The notes under the pieces are model-generated. The model was given only the letters and a program-made list of their open reading frames with translations. It searched no databases and was not told where the DNA came from. Positions 59,118 to 64,000 of a DNA stretch of 64,000 bases are shown in pieces. Source of the DNA: SHLQ01 sp964562985 (GTDB taxonomy: Bacteria > Actinomycetota > Acidimicrobiia > Acidimicrobiales > SHLQ01); the NCBI GenBank assembly GCA_964562985.1, contig CAZLWE010000012.1, positions 1 through 64,000 of the forward strand. The letters run 5' to 3'. Each line of letters opens with the position of its first letter. Position 1 is the stretch's first letter. The translations under genes and the position numbers were made by a program.

Positions 59118-59774
59118 CTAATCAGCGGCCGCTAGGTAGGGCCGGACGACGGCAAGGACGCCATCGTCCACCGAGACTCGAACCGTCGATTCGACGAACT
59201 CGTTGCTGATTCCCAGTGAACTATCCGGTTCCAGAGTCGCGCCGTCGAGCGGCCATCGGACACCACTCACCGACACTCCCCTCGCCGCTCCCGAGCGGGC
59301 GATCACCGACACGGTCTCACCTGGCTGTCCCCGCAACTCCAGCTCGTGGCCGCGGTCGGCTCGCAGGATAGTCGCGACCCCGCCTGCGGCATGGACGTCC
59401 ACCCGAGCCCTCCATGGCCCACAACAAACCGCCCAGTTTCCCAGTTCGTGGTCGAGGCGACCGCCATCAACACCGAACACCACAATGCGCTCAATTCCTT
59501 CGGCCTCATCCGCGTAGGCCATCGCCAGCTCCAAGTCGGTGGCATCCTTGTCCGTGGGATGCTCGACGATGTCGGCACCGGCCTCACGTGCCCATTCGAG
59601 GTGGTCCGCAGCGCAAGAATCCAAGTCACCCACTACGGCGTGGATTCGCAGGCCATGACGGTAGGCGTGCCGCAGACCACCGTCGGCAGCGACCACGAGC
59701 GAACTCTCGAACGCAGGGCCCAGACGCGACGGCTGAGGAGCCTCACCTGCTGCCAACACCACCGCAATACCCAT
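59118..59774 (-). CDS. Thiamine pyrophosphokinase
   Basis: 218 residues. Motifs of the family: VVAADGGLRHAY, VVGDLDSC, PTDKDATDLELAMAYA, and FGVDGGRLDHELGNW, which bind Mg-ATP and thiamine. It makes thiamine diphosphate in one step from thiamine. C-terminal half is the beta-rich thiamine site. The gene converges on the RmlD-like gene and lies 35 bases after the protease gene's stop. Confidence 0.93.
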   Translation of the reverse strand: MGIAVVLAAGEAPQPSRLGPAFESSLVVAADGGLRHAYRHGLRIHAVVGDLDSCAADHLEWAREAGADIVEHPTDKDATDLELAMAYADEAEGIERIVVFGVDGGRLDHELGNWAVCCGPWRARVDVHAAGGVATILRADRGHELELRGQPGETVSVIARSGAARGVSVSGVRWPLDGATLEPDSSLGISNEFVESTVRVSVDDGVLAVVRPYLAAAD

Positions 59775-59809
59775 GGAATCAGCGTAGGACCCACGAAGGG
59801 CCCTGGTCG

Positions 59810-60565
59810 CTAGTTGACGGGAAGGTGCTCAATGGGCACCGCGAGGGTGACACCACTGACTGTTTCAGAGCCGACGATGACCGCCACGACCTCGCCGAGA
59901 GCATTCACCACGGGCCCGCCGGAGTAGCCGGCATCAACCGAAGCGCTGATTGCATAGACCTCGGGTCGACCAATGCCGTAACTCGCACCATCCGATCGGC
60001 CGATGATTTCGCCCGTCAAGATATGAATCCGGCCGTCTTCAGGGATTCCTGCCAACGCGACACCCTGGCCAATAGCAGCAGGTTCCTCGGCCACCGGAAG
60101 GCCAGCGGACAATAACGACGCTTCGAGGGTCGCTACATCATGCAGCCGGGTGATCGCGACTTCCGGATTGCGATTTGGTTCCTCGAATTCGACCGCATCA
60201 TCTAACGTGCCGAATCGAACCGAGCGAGCATCGACCAGTGCGTGAGCGACCGTCGCGATGCGGCCATCATCGAGCTGGAAACCGGTTCCGAACTCAACCC
60301 GGTCGTCGTGAAGTGCCGAAATCCGCGCAATGGCGTTCGGATCGATCGAATCAGCACCGGCGGCCACGACAACCGCCGGTGCTAGCTCGACAGAGACCGT
60401 CTCATTGGACGGTGTCTGAGCCGACGCATTCGCGTCGACTGAAGTAACGCCGATACCTACTACGAGTAGAAAACCACTTGCCAGTCCCATGAACAAGTGC
60501 ACTCGCGGGTGTTCTAAAACACTCCGTAGATATCCACGTGCCTCCACATGCTTTATGGATACCAC
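59810..60565 (-). CDS. Membrane-anchored trypsin-like serine protease
   Basis: 251 residues. An N-terminal signal anchor (LFMGLASGFLLVVGIGVTSV, about 24-43) leads to a trypsin-like domain: GTGFQLDDGRIATVAHALVDA with the catalytic histidine, DVATLEASLL with the aspartate, and SVDAGYSGGPVVNALGEVV with the nucleophile serine (GYSGGP for GNSGGP). No PDZ domain, so it is a short S1 (HtrA-like core) protease acting outside the membrane. Substrate unknown. The 192 bases upstream (60566-60757) show no gene. Confidence 0.85.
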   Translation of the reverse strand: MVSIKHVEARGYLRSVLEHPRVHLFMGLASGFLLVVGIGVTSVDANASAQTPSNETVSVELAPAVVVAAGADSIDPNAIARISALHDDRVEFGTGFQLDDGRIATVAHALVDARSVRFGTLDDAVEFEEPNRNPEVAITRLHDVATLEASLLSAGLPVAEEPAAIGQGVALAGIPEDGRIHILTGEIIGRSDGASYGIGRPEVYAISASVDAGYSGGPVVNALGEVVAVIVGSETVSGVTLAVPIEHLPVN

Positions 60566-60757
60566 CCCAACTTTGGGGACTTAATAGGTCAAATGACCGT
60601 GCTTGCCGAAACGCGCTCATTCAGGCCAGGCCGGCGTACCAGATATAGGCGGGTGAAAGGCCTCCCACAACCTGCGCTATCAGGCGCTCGCGAGCCCCTC
60701 AGCCGCAACACATCACGCCCACCGGCCTAGACAAACCAAACGCCGCGGAAAATACCA

Positions 60758-60955
60758 CTACGCGGCGAAGTCGAGATGTAGGTGGTCGTCTTCGCGCAAG
60801 GCGAGCGCTGTGCGAAGCGAGTCGCCGCTTACACCACATACCCAGCACGTGTCGTCATCGTTGCTGGTCCAGGCAACCTCGCATGGGAGACAGCGGAAGC
60901 GAACCTGTTGTTGCGGGAGCACACGAGTGCCCTCGGTTGCGGTAACGGGAGACAT
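60758..60955 (-). CDS. Small zinc-ribbon protein
   Basis: About 65 residues from the ATG at 60955; a longer TTG start at 61006 is possible and neither has a good ribosome site. RFRCLPCEVAW and TCWVCGVSG give two CxxC pairs about 15 residues apart, the spacing of a zinc ribbon. No other domain. Function unknown; it lies between the protease and the J-domain gene on the same strand. Confidence 0.55.
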   Translation of the reverse strand: MSPVTATEGTRVLPQQQVRFRCLPCEVAWTSNDDDTCWVCGVSGDSLRTALALREDDHLHLDFAA

Positions 60956-61039
60956 ACCTTGTGAATCGGCTGCAGAGACAGCTTTATGAGGGGCCCGACG
61001 ACCCAACGTGTCCCGACTGGCATAGCTGTGCCCGTGCGC

Positions 61040-61747
61040 CTACGGAATGGTGTTCGAGCTTCCCGGGATCATCCGTGCCCAGCACAGGTAGAAGTCGCTG
61101 TCGGGGTCACGCAACGGAAGTTGGCTGCTCTCTGGGCAGTTGCCTCGATCGGGTCCGACCGACGTGACCTGCCCGTCGGCTTGGCCGGTATCACAGGCAA
61201 CTTCTCGGGGCTCGTTTCCGACGAGCACGAAGCAGTCCTGAACAGCGAGTTCGTTGTCGATGAGAACGGGGCCGTTCGGGCTGTCGCTATTGAACAAGAC
61301 TGCGACGATGATCACGCCAACTAGGACCCCAATCAGAATCAGGACCGGGATAGACACCAAGATGTTTCCGATCCCGCCGGGGCCCTGGGAGGACGTCGAG
61401 GAACTCGTCGATGACGCCCTGGCTTGCTGCTGATACGCGGCACCCGAGCTCGCTGTACGAGGTTGCGCTGGGCGCTGTTGGGGAGGGCGTTGTTGCGGAG
61501 CTCGGGGTGCGACGGGCCTTGAGCCCTTGATGCGCTGGTCGTACTCCGCTTTCTTCTTGGGGTCAGAGAGGACATCCCATGCAGCGTTCACTACCTGCAT
61601 CGCTTCTTCGGCACGACGCGCGTCGGCTTCGCTTCGATCGAGCTGACGGTCTGGGTGTAGTGCGCGAGCGCGGCGAAGGTATGCCTTTCGAATTTCCTTC
61701 GTGCTCGCCGACGGCTTCACACCGAGGGTCTCGTAGTGGGTCCCCAT
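61040..61747 (-). CDS. J-domain protein with membrane anchor and exported cysteine-containing domain
   Basis: 235 residues from the ATG at 61747; upstream the frame is antisense to murF. An N-terminal J domain (3-70: HYETLGVKPSASTKEIRKAYLRRARALHPDRQ with the HPD motif) is followed by a Pro/Gln/Ser-rich linker, a membrane segment (ILVSIPVLILIGVLVGVIIVAVL), and an exported end with four cysteines (VQDCFVL, EVACDTG, NCPESSQ, YLCWARM) that resembles the small Septum_form-type domain. J domains stimulate DnaK, so this may recruit the chaperone to the membrane. That role is inference. Confidence 0.82.
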   Translation of the reverse strand: MGTHYETLGVKPSASTKEIRKAYLRRARALHPDRQLDRSEADARRAEEAMQVVNAAWDVLSDPKKKAEYDQRIKGSRPVAPRAPQQRPPQQRPAQPRTASSGAAYQQQARASSTSSSTSSQGPGGIGNILVSIPVLILIGVLVGVIIVAVLFNSDSPNGPVLIDNELAVQDCFVLVGNEPREVACDTGQADGQVTSVGPDRGNCPESSQLPLRDPDSDFYLCWARMIPGSSNTIP

Positions 61748-61875
61748 CTTGTCTGCAAAGGGTACTCGCTGGTACCGGGCATGGTTGGGTCGGAGGTCTG
61801 CCTTGTGCTGTGTCGGACTTGGTATGTCAACGCTGCGGTGAAGACGAGAACCTCGATGGCACGCGCCGTGGCGAA

Positions 61876-63216
61876 TCAACGCAACGCGTCGGCTAGGGCT
61901 TCCAGGCCGGCGGAGCGGGATCCTTTGATGAGTACGGCGCAGGACTGGTCGAGTGCTGCCAGGTGTGCCTGTACTTCGAGTGGGCTTTCGTGGTGGTCTG
62001 CGCCGTACAGCGGAGTGCCAATTGCGATCATCTCGATCCCGCGGTCGTGCAGGGCGCTGGCGATAGCTCGATGGTCTTGGGCTTCGCCCGCACCGAGTTC
62101 GCCCATGTATCCCACCACCGCGATCTTTCGGAGCGCTCCGAGTCGCGCAAGTGACTCGATCGCCCCCATCATCGACGTAGGGTTCGCGTTGTAGGAGTCG
62201 TTGATGACCAGCGCTCCCCCAGCGCTTCGAAAGATCTCCATTCGCCATGGAGAGACCGAGGCACTCGCGATCCCTCTTTCGACGTCCTCAACGGAACTCC
62301 CGAGCCATAGTGCAGTGCCGACGGCAGCGGCAACGTTTCCCGCCATGTGGGCGCCGCGCATTTCGGGACGGGCGACGACGCGTCCCCATGCAGTTTCGAG
62401 GGTGAAGGTCGCTCGAAGTTCCTCATCGAGTTCGATACCGCTGACCACTACCGATGCCGAGGCGTCGCCCTCACCGTCGACTTCCACGCTGAAGGTCAGG
62501 ACATTCGCGGCGGTTCGCCCAGCCATCGGCAATACGTAGGGATTGTCCGCGTTGAGGACGGCCAGGCCGCTATCTGGCAACGCCTCGACGAGTTCGCCTT
62601 TTGCGATCGCGATGTTGTCGATGGATCCGAATTCTCCAACATGGGCTCCCGCGACGGTCGTGACTATCCCGATGGTCGGCGACGCCACATCGCAGAGCGT
62701 CGCAACGTGGCCGATCCCCCGAGCGCCCATCTCCAACACGACGGCTTCGGCATCGTCGGGAGTGTTGAGCAGAGTTAAGGGCACACCGATTTCATTGTTG
62801 AACGATTTGGTCGACGCGTGGGTGCGCCGAGACGCGGCCAATGCACCGGCCAGTAGGTCCTTCGCCGATGTCTTGCCGACCGAGCCGGTGATACCGACGA
62901 CCGGACCCTCGATCTTTGAACGGGCGTAGCGGCCAGCGGCACTCAACGCCTCCATCGTGTCCTCGACGGCGATAGCCACTCCGGGCCCGGGCGGTTGCGA
63001 GGTGAGGTACGCCCCTGCACCATCGCGAACGGCTCCGTCGATGAAGTCGTGCCCGTCTCGCTCAGCTATGAGCGGAACAAAAAGCTGCCCAGCCTCAAGA
63101 GCACGACTGTCTTGGGTCGCACCCGTTACCTCCCCTGCGGGGCCGCTCGCGGGCGCGCCGTCAACGAAGACCGCCCCGTTAACGTGATCAGCAAGTTCTG
63201 TGATGTTGAGCCTCAC
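61876..63216 (-). CDS. murF: UDP-MurNAc-tripeptide--D-Ala-D-Ala ligase
   Basis: 446 residues from the GTG at 63216; a start seven codons earlier is possible. Mur ligase fold: N-terminal substrate domain (DSRALEAGQLFVPL), central ATP domain with VVGITGSVGKTSAKDLLAGAL (P-loop), NNEIGVPLTLLN and VLEMGARGIGHVATL, and a C-terminal domain with INDSYNANPTSM. It adds D-Ala-D-Ala to the peptidoglycan precursor. Divergent from ddl, which makes that dipeptide. Confidence 0.95.
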   Translation of the reverse strand: MRLNITELADHVNGAVFVDGAPASGPAGEVTGATQDSRALEAGQLFVPLIAERDGHDFIDGAVRDGAGAYLTSQPPGPGVAIAVEDTMEALSAAGRYARSKIEGPVVGITGSVGKTSAKDLLAGALAASRRTHASTKSFNNEIGVPLTLLNTPDDAEAVVLEMGARGIGHVATLCDVASPTIGIVTTVAGAHVGEFGSIDNIAIAKGELVEALPDSGLAVLNADNPYVLPMAGRTAANVLTFSVEVDGEGDASASVVVSGIELDEELRATFTLETAWGRVVARPEMRGAHMAGNVAAAVGTALWLGSSVEDVERGIASASVSPWRMEIFRSAGGALVINDSYNANPTSMMGAIESLARLGALRKIAVVGYMGELGAGEAQDHRAIASALHDRGIEMIAIGTPLYGADHHESPLEVQAHLAALDQSCAVLIKGSRSAGLEALADALR

Positions 63217-63258
63217 GGCTAGCAACGCTAACCCCACTCGGAACTACTGTTACTGACC

Positions 63259-64000
63259 ATGACGACCTCTCCCGCCCAGCGACCCCTGTTGGTCCTCTTC
63301 GGTGGCCGCTCTGCAGAGCACGACGTCTCGTGCGTTACCGCCAAACACGTTCTCGCTGCAGCCCGCAAGGACCGATACAAGATCACCGCTGTCGGGATCG
63401 ACCGAGACGGCAATTGGTCTCGGGTCGATATCGACCAGGACGGGGATGCCCTCGACCCGAGCGGCGAATCGGTCGAACCGTTCAAACTTTTGTGCTCGAT
63501 CGCCCAAGCGGGCGGCGCTGTCCTGCCGTTGTTGCACGGCCCCATGGGCGAAGACGGCACCCTGCAAGGGCTGTGCGAGCTCGCCGACGTGCCCTATGCC
63601 GGAGCCGGAGTACTCGCCAGCGCAATGGCCATGGACAAGATCGCCGCAAAGAATGCCTTACTGGCCGCAGGCGTCCCGCAGGCGGCCTTCATTGGGTTCA
63701 ATGTCGATGAGATAACCCAAGACACGGCAGCGGTACTCCTCGAACGACTCGGCTCGCCAGTATTCGTTAAGCCAGCAAACATGGGGTCGTCGGTCGGAGT
63801 CAGCCGGGCCGAAACCGTCGATGAGGTGAAGGATGCCCTACAGGTTGCCGCCAGCTACGACGAGTGGATTGTCGTTGAAGAAGCGATCGTCGGCCGAGAG
63901 ATCGAGATCGCCGTGCTCGGGAACCGCTCCCCCAAGACCTCACTGCCGGGCGAGATCGTCGCCGGCGCTGACTTCTACACCTACGAGGACAAGTACCACG
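63259..64000 (+). CDS. ddl: D-alanine--D-alanine ligase, 5' part
   Basis: The first 247 codons; the gene runs past the window end. ATG at 63259 (MTTSPAQRPLLVLFGGRSAEHDVSCVTA). Family parts: PLLHGPMGEDGTLQGLCEL, AGVLASAMAMDKIAAKNALL, VFVKPANMGSSVGVSRA (ATP-grasp), and VEEAIVGREIEIAVLGN. It joins two D-alanines for MurF. Divergent from murF with a 42-base space, so the two may share a control region. Confidence 0.95.
   Translation, partial: MTTSPAQRPLLVLFGGRSAEHDVSCVTAKHVLAAARKDRYKITAVGIDRDGNWSRVDIDQDGDALDPSGESVEPFKLLCSIAQAGGAVLPLLHGPMGEDGTLQGLCELADVPYAGAGVLASAMAMDKIAAKNALLAAGVPQAAFIGFNVDEITQDTAAVLLERLGSPVFVKPANMGSSVGVSRAETVDEVKDALQVAASYDEWIVVEEAIVGREIEIAVLGNRSPKTSLPGEIVAGADFYTYEDKYH

Noticed and set aside
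61040..62248. A longer start for the J-domain gene
   Set aside because: The extra N-terminal part is antisense to murF, Arg/Pro-rich and featureless; the J domain starts right after the ATG at 61747.

Overview
The window looks like a 64 kb chromosomal piece of a high-GC actinobacterium, most likely class Acidimicrobiia. The reasons are: a mycothiol ligase (MshC); the phosphatidylinositol-mannoside set pgsA-patA-pimA close to thrS, a HIT gene, pdxS/pdxT and yebC, as in mycobacteria; an InhA-type enoyl reductase; an ANTAR regulator beside polA and rpsA; and a membrane protein starting with a GWW...KWYPP motif that I associate with Acidimicrobiia. The class assignment is inference. Two runs of exactly 100 N (33541-33640 and 37679-37778) are assembly gaps, and both lie inside near-identical repeats.

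Layout. 1-0.7 kb: the 3' end of a phytanoyl-CoA-dioxygenase-like gene, a two-way terminator and tRNA-Leu with anticodon AAG. 0.8-12.8 kb: mostly minus strand, with a peptide-binding lipoprotein, the glycolytic run gap-pgk-tpiA-secG, rapZ, a methyltransferase, a membrane beta-propeller protein and uvrC. A cytidylyltransferase-like gene runs the other way. 12.8-18.4 kb: uvrA, uvrB and coaE. 18.4-30.7 kb: a Tad (Flp) pilus locus with a sensor kinase, response regulator, two Flp pilins, two polytopic GT87-type glycosyltransferases, TadC, a von Willebrand-TadB fusion, TadA/CpaF, CpaE and CpaB. It sits between coaE and rpsA, which are near neighbours in mycobacteria, so it looks inserted into a housekeeping backbone. 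30.9-37.4 kb: rpsA, a secreted two-domain spondin protein interrupted by a gap, polA, an ANTAR response regulator and a coiled-coil protein.

37.4-38.3 kb is a non-coding repeat locus. Two inverted copies of a palindromic element flank a 112-bp tandem repeat (with a gap) and tRNA-Leu(CAA). 38.3-42.6 kb: fatty-acid synthesis genes fabD-fabH-fabG-acpP-fabF, with FabD carrying an unusual lipoyl-like C-terminal domain. 42.6-50.2 kb: a NUDIX hydrolase, yebC, pdxT, pdxS, a DUF3048 lipoprotein, a degenerate M48-like membrane protein, and pimA-patA-pgsA. 50.3-52.5 kb: two unknown genes and two c-type cytochrome lipoproteins that split the HIT-pgsA adjacency. 52.5-64 kb: HIT, thrS, a secreted RTX-repeat protein, mshC, an InhA/FabI reductase, an RmlD-like reductase, thiamine pyrophosphokinase, a trypsin-like protease, a small zinc-ribbon protein, a membrane J-domain protein, murF, and the 5' part of ddl.

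Most of the window is core metabolism and repair. The parts that look least ordinary are the Tad locus, the repeat/tRNA locus at 37.4-38.0 kb, the spondin repeat gene, and several domain oddities: the FabD extension, the GAPDH lysine tail, the compact Pgk and the pseudo-protease.
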